Shown here one piece after another: positions 38,543 through 46,873 of a stretch of 64,000 nt of DNA (position 1 is the first letter of the stretch; each line of letters begins with the position of its first letter). The DNA is from Mediannikoviicoccus vaginalis. Its GTDB lineage: Bacteria > Bacillota > Clostridia > Tissierellales > Peptoniphilaceae. The notes under the pieces were generated by a model. It made no database searches. It saw only the letters and a program-made list of their open reading frames with translations, and was not told the DNA's origin. The DNA is taken from assembly GCF_928097925.1 (NCBI RefSeq), contig NZ_CAKMRI010000001.1, positions 992,001-1,056,000 on the forward strand. The letters are read 5' to 3'. The translations under genes were made by a program, and so were the position numbers.

Positions 38543-39388
38543 TTAATGACAAAAACTTTGCTTCCCATAAAAACACTCATGCGGAGTCAAATATCCTATT
38601 GAACTATGAGGTCTTTCAGTATTGTAATAATTAGTCCAATATTCTACTATCATCTTGTATTGTTCTACAGTGTAATGTTTCACTGACCCTATTTCTGTTT
38701 TCATGCTCTTAAAGAATGTTTCTATGAATATATTATCTACTGGTCTATATGGTCTGGACATACTGCTAATTATCCCATTTTCTTTTAAAGTTGATTGAAA
38801 CAACTTACTTGTGAACTGTGGTCCTCTATCTGAAAGTATCATATCTGGCTTACCATACTTTCTTATCGCTTCTTCTAATGTGTCAACCGCAAACTGTGCA
38901 TCCATTTTAAATGATTGTTTGTTTCCTACAAGCACCTTCCTTTTTATGTCTATTATTGCACAAGTATATACCTTTTTCTCAGCTGTTTTTTGTTCTGTAA
39001 AGTCTATTGCCCAAGCATTTACTTTATCTTGTTCTTCTTCTGGCATTTCGTTATATATGTTTTCTGATACGTATTTTTCACTAGTTTCTTCACATGTATA
39101 TACGTTCTTTATTCTAGGTCTACCATATTTACCTACTAGCCCTAGTTCTTTCATAATGTTACTTATTTTCTTCTCTGAAAAAACTATATTATCCCTTTGT
39201 AGACACACTTTAAGCATTCTTCTTCCGAAGCTTCTATTATGCTTTATGAACATTTCTTTAACTAGATTTTTTTCTTCTTCAGTATATCTTGGTTTCCTAG
39301 GGTTTTTTCTTCTGTAGTAGTATCTTTGCTCATTAATATTCAATACTCGGCATACTATGCGCACTGGATATTCTGTTAGATGTTCCAC
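38543..39388 (-). CDS. IS150-like transposase OrfB, copy 2
   Basis: 281 residues from the GTG start, the same protein as that at 26719-27564 with intact DDE motifs. Expressed as an OrfAB fusion through the A7G slip at about 39435-39444. Confidence 0.93.
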   Translation of the reverse strand: MEHLTEYPVRIVCRVLNINEQRYYYRRKNPRKPRYTEEEKNLVKEMFIKHNRSFGRRMLKVCLQRDNIVFSEKKISNIMKELGLVGKYGRPRIKNVYTCEETSEKYVSENIYNEMPEEEQDKVNAWAIDFTEQKTAEKKVYTCAIIDIKRKVLVGNKQSFKMDAQFAVDTLEEAIRKYGKPDMILSDRGPQFTSKLFQSTLKENGIISSMSRPYRPVDNIFIETFFKSMKTEIGSVKHYTVEQYKMIVEYWTNYYNTERPHSSIGYLTPHECFYGKQSFCH

Positions 39389-39399
39389 CGCAAAGTCTA

Positions 39400-39693
39400 C
39401 TATCTTATCTTCTTCTTCGCAAAGTATGCCTCGGCTTTTTTTAATATTTCATTCTCCATTTCAAGTTCTTTTAATCTTTGATATATTTCAAGATCTCGTC
39501 CTGGAACTACTCCTTTTCCAGACATTCCTATTTCAGCATGTTTATTATATTCATCAACCCATCTATGGATTGTTTGTCTATCTAGGTCATACATTTTACA
39601 TATTTCTGATGTTTTCATGTTTCCTAAAAGCTTAAGTTGTACTATTTTGATTTTAAATTCTTGAGAGAATGTTCTTCTTTTTAATTTTGACAT
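39400..39693 (-). CDS. IS150-like OrfA, copy 2
   Basis: 97-residue HTH protein, the same as that at 27576-27869; it holds the slippery run near its end and the long leader hairpin upstream (39721-39838). Confidence 0.93.
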   Translation of the reverse strand: MSKLKRRTFSQEFKIKIVQLKLLGNMKTSEICKMYDLDRQTIHRWVDEYNKHAEIGMSGKGVVPGRDLEIYQRLKELEMENEILKKAEAYFAKKKIR

Positions 39694-39882
39694 TTAATTT
39701 TCCCTTCTATTTTGTAATTAAAATGATTTGCTCTTAATTGTTATGAAGTTTTTTCTAAAGGTTCTGTCAAGGAGAAAAGCGAAGCGATCCTTGACGGGTT
39801 CTTTGAAAAAACTAGAATTTAAGAGCCAGCAAATCATTTAGTCTGTCATTAGCGATGTATATGATTTCATTATACCATTCTC

Positions 39883-40295
39883 TTCCGCTCAGAATGACAT
39901 GGCGAGGGACTAACATTTCTAGGAAAGATGAAAAACTTACGAAATACAACTATAAAAACACAAGAAAATCCAACAAGATTTTCTTCCTCTTACTATGCAG
40001 GTTTTCAGGACGGCCAGTCCTGAATCGTTTGGAAGGTAAGGAAGAGGGGATTTCAAGGGGAGAACGTTAGAAACCATACGAAAAGGTTTCTTAGTTCTCC
40101 CCTTGGTTAAACGAGAAAGTGGATTAGTAATAAAATGGTAGTAGGTCATCGACCTACAAAATAATATATTATGAGACTTTTGCCGAGATTTTCAAAGAAA
40201 ATCTCGAGATACTTCGACTCGCTTCGCTCGCTCAGTATGACAGTGCCGGCAGGCATCAAACCTCGTAGGGCATTGCCCTAGAAAATAAGAAAAAA
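39883..40295. repeat. Intergenic stem-loop array 5, right part
   Basis: No gene. Right half of the IS-split element; GAAAATC/GATTTTC (39963-39982); CAGGAC/GTCCTG hairpin (40006-40024); long CAAGGGGAG hairpin (about 40056-40106); GTAGGTC/GACCTAC (40141-40157); variable stem CGAGATTTTC/GAAAATCTCG (40184-40206) directly followed by the ATACT/AGTAT version of the element with the short GACTCGC...GCGAG-type core (40206-40241); GTAGGGC/GCCCTA. Confidence 0.88.
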
Positions 40296-40323
40296 TAAAA
40301 AAAGAAGGAAAGCTTTGCTTTCC
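40296..40323 (-). terminator. Terminator after pcp
   Basis: Minus-strand GGAAAGC, AAA loop and GCTTTCC followed by TTCTTTTTTT. Confidence 0.75.
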
Positions 40324-40333
40324 TCCCCTTCCT

Positions 40334-40975
40334 TTAGTGTGTTTTCCCTCCAGTAACTTTTATATCTGTATCATTTTCCACAATTGCTTCTATTGCAAGT
40401 TCTAACGCCTTTACAATTGTATCCAGTGCCATTGATGGCATGTTCTTCTTATCAGTAACTTGTTCTGGTAAGAATGGAATGTGAATAAATCCAGTTCTCA
40501 TGTTTGGGTATTTTGTTGCTTGAATGTGACAAACTCCATAAAGAACGTGGTTACAGATAAATGTTCCTGCAGTGTTTGAAACTGATGCTGGAATTTTTCC
40601 TTCTTTAATATGTTCAACCATTGCCTTTATTGGTAGAGTTGAAAAATATGCCGCTGGGCCATCTTCTGCTACCTTTTCGTCAATTGGTTGATTACCTTCG
40701 TTGTCTTTAATTCTGCAGTCGTCGCAGTTTATTCCAACTCTTTCCACTGTAATGTCAGGTCTTCCCCCTGCTTGTCCAATGGATAGTACCACATCGGGGT
40801 TAACTTCTTCAATCTTTTCTCTAATCTTATTAACAGATTTTCCAATTACTGTAGGAATTTCTAACTTAATTATTTCCGCTCCCTTAATTTCATCCGGTAA
40901 TTTCTTTACCGATTCAATTGCTGGGTTAATAGATTCACCGCCAAATGGGTCAAATCCAGTTACTAAAATTTTCAT
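40334..40975 (-). CDS. pcp: Pyrrolidone-carboxylate (pyroglutamyl) peptidase I
   Basis: Removes N-terminal pyroglutamate from peptides. The 213-residue C15 cysteine peptidase begins [18 protein letters not shown] and has the catalytic Glu in ITVERVGIN, Cys in [15 protein letters not shown] and His in [13 protein letters not shown]. It follows DUF969 and DUF979 membrane genes by 15 bp, a common neighbourhood in Firmicutes that suggests the two membrane proteins handle pyroglutamate or pyroglutamyl peptides. AAGGAG precedes the ATG. Confidence 0.95.
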   Translation of the reverse strand: MKILVTGFDPFGGESINPAIESVKKLPDEIKGAEIIKLEIPTVIGKSVNKIREKIEEVNPDVVLSIGQAGGRPDITVERVGINCDDCRIKDNEGNQPIDEKVAEDGPAAYFSTLPIKAMVEHIKEGKIPASVSNTAGTFICNHVLYGVCHIQATKYPNMRTGFIHIPFLPEQVTDKKNMPSMALDTIVKALELAIEAIVENDTDIKVTGGKTH

Positions 40976-40990
40976 TAAATCACTCCTTAG

Positions 40991-41986
40991 TTAAAATCCA
41001 AATACTAACATCAAAATAATGTGAACAACAATTAAAGTTAATGCCACAGGTGCTTGAGTCTTCATAATTGTGTACTCGTTCTCTGTTTCAAGTATAGCCG
41101 CAGGAACGATATTGAAATTTGCAGCCATTGGAGTCATAAGAGTACCACAGTAGCCACAAGTCATACCAAGGGCACCAATTACAGCTGGGTTTGCACCATT
41201 TGCAATTACAAATGGAATACCAACACCAAGAGTAATAACGGTAAATGCAGCAAAGGCATTACCCATGATCATTGTAAATATAACCATACCTAGGCAATAT
41301 GCAACTACACCTAATACTTTTGCTCCCGGTGGCACAATAGCAGTTACACCAGAACCAATAACTTCACCAACTCCCGCCGCTGCAAAAACAGTACCAAGAG
41401 CACCTAGAAGTTGAGGTAATAGTGACGAACTACCAATAGTCATAAGCATCTTTGCAGTATCTTCCTTAGTTTCATGAAATTTAGCCTTTGTAATAACAAG
41501 GGCGATGATTATGGCTATTATAGATGATATACCCAAAGTTTGCGCCGCTGAAAACCCAAAGAAAATTGGACCCTCTTCACCAGTACCAACAGGAATTTTA
41601 AAACTCTTTGCTTGAGCCATAATCATGGCAATAATACCAATAGCAAGAGCAGGAATAAAGATTTTATTGCCAACTCTCTTACCATACTCTACCTTTTGTT
41701 CCTCACTTTGGTTTTCAAACTCACCAACTTGAACTTGTTTAGTCAAAGTTAAAACACCAAGCACAAGTAAAAGGCCACCAACAATTGCTCCACCATATTC
41801 TAGTTTGTCAACTAAAAGCTTACCAGTGCAGAACAAAATACCAAGTAAAGTCCAAAAGACAAAAGTTCCCATCCTAGATTTTTTATTTCTTAGACCAGTA
41901 ATACCAGTCATAATACAAATCAGTCCACATAAAATATAGATGATTTCATCAATTATAATGCTGTTATCAGCTATAAATTTAAACAT
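40991..41986 (-). CDS. DUF979 family membrane protein
   Basis: A 331-residue protein with about ten hydrophobic segments and short loops (for example ILCGLICIMTGITGLRN, GGAIVGGLLLVLGVLTL, VFTMIMGNAFAAFTVITLGV-like stretches) and conserved GMTCGYCGTLMTPMAANFN near the C-terminus, which looks like a substrate or ion site. It is always paired with DUF969 and often with pcp (family knowledge). Probably the second half of a transporter; the substrate is not proven. Its ATG overlaps the DUF969 stop by 8 bp. Confidence 0.85.
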   Translation of the reverse strand: MFKFIADNSIIIDEIIYILCGLICIMTGITGLRNKKSRMGTFVFWTLLGILFCTGKLLVDKLEYGGAIVGGLLLVLGVLTLTKQVQVGEFENQSEEQKVEYGKRVGNKIFIPALAIGIIAMIMAQAKSFKIPVGTGEEGPIFFGFSAAQTLGISSIIAIIIALVITKAKFHETKEDTAKMLMTIGSSSLLPQLLGALGTVFAAAGVGEVIGSGVTAIVPPGAKVLGVVAYCLGMVIFTMIMGNAFAAFTVITLGVGIPFVIANGANPAVIGALGMTCGYCGTLMTPMAANFNIVPAAILETENEYTIMKTQAPVALTLIVVHIILMLVFGF

Positions 41987-42650
41987 GCTTCATGTCCTTT
42001 CTTAATCTTCTCTCATATAGATAACATTGTACTAGAGCTAAAATAAGCATGGAAACCCCAGCTAAAATAGAACTCTTCGCTATCTCGCCATTAGTAACAT
42101 CGTAACCAGCTTGGTTAAGAGTACCTTGAATTAAAAGTACACCAGAAGCCACAGGGAAAATATTTTGTCCAAAAAAGTTTCCGTAGTTTTCAGCAGCCCC
42201 AGCAAGGCCTTTCAACTCCTCAAGCCTCTTGTCAGAAAGCTCAACCTTCTTATTAGCAGCTCCTTCAGCCATAGGTAAAATTAATGGTCTAACAAATTGA
42301 ACGTGACCACCCAGGCGTAGAGAAAGGGCCGCCGCTGCCCATCTAATTAAGATGTAAAGCCCAACAACACCACCGGCACTGGCAGACTTCATCTTTTGAA
42401 TAGCCTCCGCCGCCCTGTCCTTAAGACCATATCTTTCCATAATGGCAATTAGAGGTAAACTTAAGAAGAAAAGTGACATGTATCTGTTGTTTACAAATCC
42501 CTTTCCAATTACATCTAATACTTCAACAATTGGCATTCCGGCAATAAGTCCAGTAACCAATCCAGATATAAGCACTACTGCAACAACATCAAGCTTTAAA
42601 GCAAAGCCAATGACAATTATCAGTACGCCTACTAAAACCCAATAGTTCAT
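41979..42650 (-). CDS. DUF969 family membrane protein
   Basis: A 223-residue polytopic protein starting MNYWVLVGVLIIVIGFALKL, with MRYMSLFFLSLPLIA-like and GGVVGLYILIRWAAAALSLRLGGHVQFVRP segments. I start at ATG 42648-42650, which has AGGAGG upstream; the reading frame extends 25 codons further but without a ribosome binding site. First gene of the DUF969-DUF979-pcp operon. Confidence 0.85.
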   Translation of the reverse strand: MNYWVLVGVLIIVIGFALKLDVVAVVLISGLVTGLIAGMPIVEVLDVIGKGFVNNRYMSLFFLSLPLIAIMERYGLKDRAAEAIQKMKSASAGGVVGLYILIRWAAAALSLRLGGHVQFVRPLILPMAEGAANKKVELSDKRLEELKGLAGAAENYGNFFGQNIFPVASGVLLIQGTLNQAGYDVTNGEIAKSSILAGVSMLILALVQCYLYERRLRKDMKHV

Positions 42651-42740
42651 ATAGAACCTCCTTCTATTAGAATAAAATAAATTCATACAGCACAAGTATC
42701 GCAAAATATAATAAAAGCGCCGCATTTTTTAATTATACCA

Positions 42741-43650
42741 TATGAAGGGGGAAGTTTTTTGTAAAAACTTTTTTGTAAAAACTTTTTTGGTTTTTTTGTT
42801 TTGTAGGGCAACGCCCTACTACCTGTTTATTTCTATTATATTTTATCTTTTAATTCTACCAAGGGGGAATAAGGAACCGTTTCGTACGTTCCTTTCCCCC
42901 TTGGGAACCCCCTTTACCTCCCAACGACTTGGGGATATCCCCAAGACCCCTTTTGTAAAGTAGTAGGAAAGCTAAGGCTTTCCTTACTGTGCCTTCGGCA
43001 CGTTGTTTTTATTTTGTAGGGTTATACCCTACGACCTAGTTATTCCTAATATATTTTATCTTTTTACAATCAGGGGCAGGATGAAGGGAATTGCGATTTT
43101 CCCTCATATCCTGCCCCTAAAACCCCATCCTTTTACACCCTTAAAACGCTTGGGGATACCCCAAACCCCAATGTAAGCTGTAGAAAATCTTGTTGGATTT
43201 TCTTTTAGTGCCTTTCGGCACTTATATCATGCCTATACTTTCAGGAAAGAAAATTTCTATATTACAATGAATATATGTCGTCACTATCATTCTGAGCGGA
43301 AATTTTTACGAAGTAAAAATTGGAGTCGAAGAATCTCATTACTAAGTATATGTTAGAGGAACAAAGTAAATTTAATAATCCAAAAGTGTTCAAAGTTTAA
43401 TATTACAAATAGAAGAAAATCCAACAAGATTTTCTTCCTCTTTCTAAGCAGGTTTTCAGGACGGCCAGTCCTGAATCGTTTGGAAGGTAAGGAAGAGGGG
43501 ATTTCAAGGGGAGAACGTTAGAAACCATACGAAAAGGTTTCTTAGTTCTCCCCTTGGTTAAATGAGAAAGTGGATTAGTAATGAAAAAAGGTCGTAGGTC
43601 ATAGACCTACAAAACAACAATAATTTTTTGCTTGAATTTTTTCAAAAAAT
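42741..43650. repeat. Intergenic stem-loop array 6
   Basis: No gene. AAGTTTTTT/AAAAACTT hairpins (42749-42785); GTAGGGC/GCCCTAC (42803-42819); reversed long CCAAGGGGG hairpin (42859-42904); CTTGGGG/CCCCAAG (42928-42945); GGAAAGC/GCTTTCC (42966-42983); GTGCC-TTC-GGCAC (42990-43002); GTAGGG/CCCTAC (about 43017); a variant long palindrome with arms GGGGCAGGAT / ATCCTGCCCC (43071-43119) that changes both arms relative to GGTAAGGAT; CTTGGGG/CCCCAA; reversed GATTCTTCGAC element (43286-43346); GAAAATC, CAGGAC and CAAGGGGAG hairpins (43414-43558); GTAGGTC/GACCTAC (about 43594); GAATTTTTT/AAAAAATTC (43634-43652) beside the next terminator. Confidence 0.9.
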
Positions 43651-43652
43651 TC

Positions 43653-43679
43653 AAAAAAAAAGAACCCCATAGGTTCTTT
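43653..43679 (-). terminator. Terminator after the FAD oxidoreductase
   Basis: Minus-strand AGAACC, loop and GGTTCT followed by T9; it sits on the array boundary. Confidence 0.75.
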
Positions 43680-43681
43680 CT

Positions 43682-44776
43682 TTATTTCTTCTCAAAACGT
43701 TTCATAAACGAATCTGTCACCAGATTCCCCTTCATATAGTTCATGTCAATCTTATTCTTTATCTTAAGCGCTAGCTTATTATGCATGGCAAATGGTCCCC
43801 AGGAAAGTATCGCCTTATCATCAGACGTATTTATAATTTGAAGGTACCTCTCCTGTGGAACATAGCTTTCAAGCTCGCCGTCACCAAAGATTACATGAAA
43901 CACATTGTTTACAAGAATGGGCGTCATCCTTATGGCAAACACCCCCGCCTTTGGCATATGTGGAAACTCTCTTATATGAACCATATCACCAATGGCAAGA
44001 ATATTGTCCGCCGCAAATAAATTATTATTCACCTTCAAAAAGTTTCTCTCGTCCACTTCAAAACCCTTATAATTAATATCCACACCCGTAACTCCCGTAC
44101 TTACTAGCGCCTGGTCAAAATGAATCTCCCCACCATCATAGTAGGCGGTGTTTCCATCAATATGGTCAATATCAACACCATACATCACATTAATATTTCT
44201 AAACTCCAGTACTTTTTTTGCTAGTTTCCTAGTTCTATCATTAAATTTAAGTAAAATATCATGCTTGTCGGCAATTGTAATATTAAGTCCCGGGTACTTA
44301 TGGCCATATGCCAAGGCTAGTTCAACCCCTGCAGCGCCACCACCAATAATTAGAAGCGAATCCTGTCCACCACCAATATCCTTAAGCTCCTTAAATCCAT
44401 AAATTGGCTTAACATAGTGAAGGCTTTCAGTTTCAGGACCAAAACTTTCAATAGACTTTGATCCAAGATTCATACATAGATAATCAAAACTGTAACTTTC
44501 ATTTCTAGTTATAACCACATTTTCATTCTTGTCAATTTCAACAATCTCATCAAAAATTAGTTCAATATTTGGATTCTTACAATAGTCCTCCACCTTAAAA
44601 GAAACTTCCTCCAAGGAAAATGATCCATTAATATACCCAGGTAACATGCCAGAATAAAATTGTCTATCATAATTTGTAATCACAACTACCTTCAAGTCAT
44701 TAAGGTCCATCTCCTGTAACTTAGAAAGAATTTGTATATGTCCATGGCCACAACCAGCCAGTACTAAAGTCTTCAT
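43682..44776 (-). CDS. FAD-dependent pyridine nucleotide-disulfide oxidoreductase (family seen fused to SelD)
   Basis: A 364-residue flavoprotein of the two-dinucleotide-binding fold. It begins MKTLVLAGCGHGHIQILSKL (FAD site; the usual GGGHSH is GCGHGH here), then YSGMLPGYINGSFSLEEV, a NAD(P)H site LLIIGGGAAGVELALAYGHK, and FAADNILAIGDMVHI near the C-terminus. This signature is that of the family found N-terminal to selenophosphate synthetase in many genomes; here it stands alone. Start ATG 44774-44776 has GGGGTGA upstream; a longer frame is less likely. Its reaction is not established. Confidence 0.8.
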   Translation of the reverse strand: MKTLVLAGCGHGHIQILSKLQEMDLNDLKVVVITNYDRQFYSGMLPGYINGSFSLEEVSFKVEDYCKNPNIELIFDEIVEIDKNENVVITRNESYSFDYLCMNLGSKSIESFGPETESLHYVKPIYGFKELKDIGGGQDSLLIIGGGAAGVELALAYGHKYPGLNITIADKHDILLKFNDRTRKLAKKVLEFRNINVMYGVDIDHIDGNTAYYDGGEIHFDQALVSTGVTGVDINYKGFEVDERNFLKVNNNLFAADNILAIGDMVHIREFPHMPKAGVFAIRMTPILVNNVFHVIFGDGELESYVPQERYLQIINTSDDKAILSWGPFAMHNKLALKIKNKIDMNYMKGNLVTDSFMKRFEKK

Positions 44777-44810
44777 AAAATCACCCCATTTATATATACC
44801 CAAGGACATA

Positions 44811-44832
44811 TAAAAAAGGGGTTACCCCCTTA
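44811..44832 (-). terminator. Terminator after the small CWB2 protein
   Basis: Minus-strand AAGGGGG, TAA loop and CCCCTT followed by T6; the stem covers the stop codon. Confidence 0.75.
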
Positions 44833-45804
44833 ATCTATATTTTTTATTTCATTTACCACCGATGATGAAACGGAACCTTCACCACCAACAACAATAACCT
44901 TATTAATATTAGAATTGTTAGCAATAAAATCCCTTACAACCTTCGGCAAAGCGTCCTTACCAGTTAAAAGAATTGCCCCATTATTCATCTTAGCAAGAGG
45001 CGCTGAAGAAAGAGCATCGGGATAATTATTTCCATCAACCAAAATAACAGTGTCGATATTCTTATCCAAAACAGTTTCATATGCCTTTGCAATTTCAACA
45101 GAAGTGTCAAAACGACTCTTACCAGAATACCTTACCTTCTCAGCATATCCCTTAGGCACAGAAGATTTTCCACCAAAAGCCATGTAATAAGGAATCTTAT
45201 TAGTATTTCCCTTTACAAAAGGATATAGATAAGTTGTAGTTGGCATTTGACCAACAAAAGGAGCAGCACTTAAACTGTCCGCAAAATTTGCCCCATCAAC
45301 AACGGCAACCCTTTCGCCGGGAGTTATAAACTCCGCATATTTAAAACGCATCTCCCTTACCTTAATAGCAGTGTCAAGCCTGTTTCTTCCAGAAAGCCTT
45401 TCAACCTTGTAGCCCTTATTTAAAAGCGTTTCATAAACAGAATTAGAAATAGTCGAGTCACCACCAAGTAAAAACACAACCTCAGTCTCAAGCCTATCAA
45501 GTTCATTAAGAACATTTGAAGGGATAGAAGACTTAGAAGTTAAAAGCACCGGAGCATTTAACTGAGTGGCAAGAGTTCCACCAACAAGAGCATCGGGATA
45601 ATTTTCCCCAGACGCAATAATTGCATACTTAGAATTATTAAAAGTATTAATTGAAGAAGTAACAGCAGTGTCATATCTGCTCTTACCAGAATATCTTTCA
45701 ACGGTAATCCCCCTAGAAGCAAGTGAGCTTGTTGGAACTGCCGTTGCAAGTAGTAATGTACCAAGTAGTATGTATTTTAAGTTTAGTTTTTTTATTTTTT
45801 TCAT
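44830..45804 (-). CDS. Cell-wall-binding protein with three CWB2 repeats
   Basis: A 324-residue exported protein. A signal peptide (KKIKKLNLKYILLGTLLLAT...) is followed by three cell-wall-binding type 2 repeats starting at VERYSGKSRYDTAV, VERLSGRNRLDTAI and KVRYSGKSRFDTSV, each with a later IIASGENYPDAL/VDGANFADSL/VDGNNYPDAL block and a LLGGDSTIS/VVGGEGSVSSSV block. CWB2 repeats bind an anionic wall polymer non-covalently. No other domain is present, so it is either a wall scaffold or an adhesin stub. It is the single gene before the FAD oxidoreductase on this strand. Confidence 0.9.
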   Translation of the reverse strand: MKKIKKLNLKYILLGTLLLATAVPTSSLASRGITVERYSGKSRYDTAVTSSINTFNNSKYAIIASGENYPDALVGGTLATQLNAPVLLTSKSSIPSNVLNELDRLETEVVFLLGGDSTISNSVYETLLNKGYKVERLSGRNRLDTAIKVREMRFKYAEFITPGERVAVVDGANFADSLSAAPFVGQMPTTTYLYPFVKGNTNKIPYYMAFGGKSSVPKGYAEKVRYSGKSRFDTSVEIAKAYETVLDKNIDTVILVDGNNYPDALSSAPLAKMNNGAILLTGKDALPKVVRDFIANNSNINKVIVVGGEGSVSSSVVNEIKNID

Positions 45805-45894
45805 TTTTTCCTCTCCTTTTAAATAATTATATCATAATAAAAGAAAGAAGCGAGATAAGAAAATGAGATATAAGAAATTTTCATGCCATAAGAA

Positions 45895-46845
45895 GAAAAA
45901 CAAGGTCGCCTTCTGACACTTTCTTTCAGAAAGTAAAACGAAATCGACATTTGACCTACAACGAAGACTTCGTCTTCTGTTAGGTCAAGAATACTTCGAC
46001 TCGCTACGCTCGCTCAGGATGACACACGTGGACTGTCACACTTCGTATAACGAAAACATACAAAATACAATTACAAAAATTATAGGAAAGCCAAAAGCTT
46101 TCCTTCTTCTTTACCATAGGGGTCTCGGGGTTACCCCGAGTCGTTGGGAGGTAAAGGAGGTTTTAAAGGGGGATAGGAACCGTACGAAACGGTGCCTTTT
46201 CCCCCTTTGTTGATTAAAATGATAAAATATATTAAAAATAAAAAAGTTGTAGGTCACGGACCTACATAACAACTCAGGAGACTTAGACGGACAGTTTTTA
46301 AAAAACTGTCCGAGATCTTTCGACTCCAAAATTTCTTCGAAATTTTTTCGCTCAAGATGACACACGTGGGGTTATCACATTTCGTAAAACAAAAACATAC
46401 AAAACAAAACTAAAAAATAGAAGAAAATCCAACAAGATTTTCTTCCTCTTACTAAGCAGGTTTTCAGGACGGCCAGTCCTGAATCGTTTGGAAGGTAAGG
46501 AAGTGGGGATTTCAAGGGGAGAACGTTAGAAACCATACGAAAAGGTTTCTTAGTTCTCCCCTTGGTTAAACAAGATAATGGATTAGAAATAAATAGGTAG
46601 TAGGGCAATGCCATACAAAATTCACTTCGATATAGTTTTACGGAAACTTTCTTAAAAGAAAGTTTCCGAGATTCTTCGACTTCAAAATTCCTTCGGAATT
46701 TTTTCGCTCAGAATGACAGTGCTGGCAAGCATCAAACTTCGTAGGGCTTAGCCCTACATTACAATGCCGTAAGGCATATAAAATAAAAACCTATATTAGA
46801 AATAAAAAGGTAGTAGGGCAATGCCCTACAAAATAAAAAATGGAG
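45895..46845. repeat. Intergenic stem-loop array 7
   Basis: No gene. GGTCGCCTTCTGACACTTTC module (45902-45952) and TTGACCTA/TAGGTCAA pair (45952-45985); GATACTTCGAC element with GACTCGC core (45988-46022); GGAAAGC/GCTTTCC (46084-46103); enclosing helix CTTTACC/GGTAAAG (46109-46115, 46150-46156) around CTCGGGG/CCCCGAG; long CAAGGGGGA-type hairpin (about 46165-46207); GTAGGTC/GACCTAC (46248-46266); stem CGGACAGTTTTT (46288-46312) and an ATCTT/AAGAT element (46312-46362); GAAAATC, CAGGAC and CAAGGGGAG hairpins (46423-46565); stem CGGAAACTTTC (46641-46668) and element (46668-46720); GTAGGGC/GCCCTAC (46741-46757 and 46811-46827); ATGCC/GGCAT (46765-46778). Confidence 0.88.
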
Positions 46846-46870
46846 ATAAAAAAAGAACCCTAAGGTTCTT
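46846..46870 (-). terminator. Terminator of the tRNA-Ser / SRP RNA transcript
   Basis: Minus-strand AAGAACC, loop TTAG and GGTTCTT followed by T7, directly after the SRP RNA 3' end. Confidence 0.85.
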
Positions 46871-46873
46871 ATG

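Larger units (their letters stand above)
38506..39882 (-). mobile_element. IS150-like (IS3 family) insertion sequence, copy 2
   Basis: Same 1377-bp element as 26682-28058, offset by exactly 11824 bp, same orientation. Target duplication is TTC (38503-38505 and 39883-39885). Ends are GAAAATGGTA and, inverted, GAGAATGGTA. Identity of the two copies implies recent transposition. It lies at the same position of the GATTCTTCGAC element as copy 1. Confidence 0.93.

Noticed and set aside
46375-46614. Open frame with LTKGRTKKPFRMVSNV-like product, recurring at 39937, 50124 and 57055
   Set aside because: It is a translation of the long CAAGGGGAG hairpin and its flanks. The same peptide appears wherever the module occurs, has no ribosome binding site and is cut differently each time.
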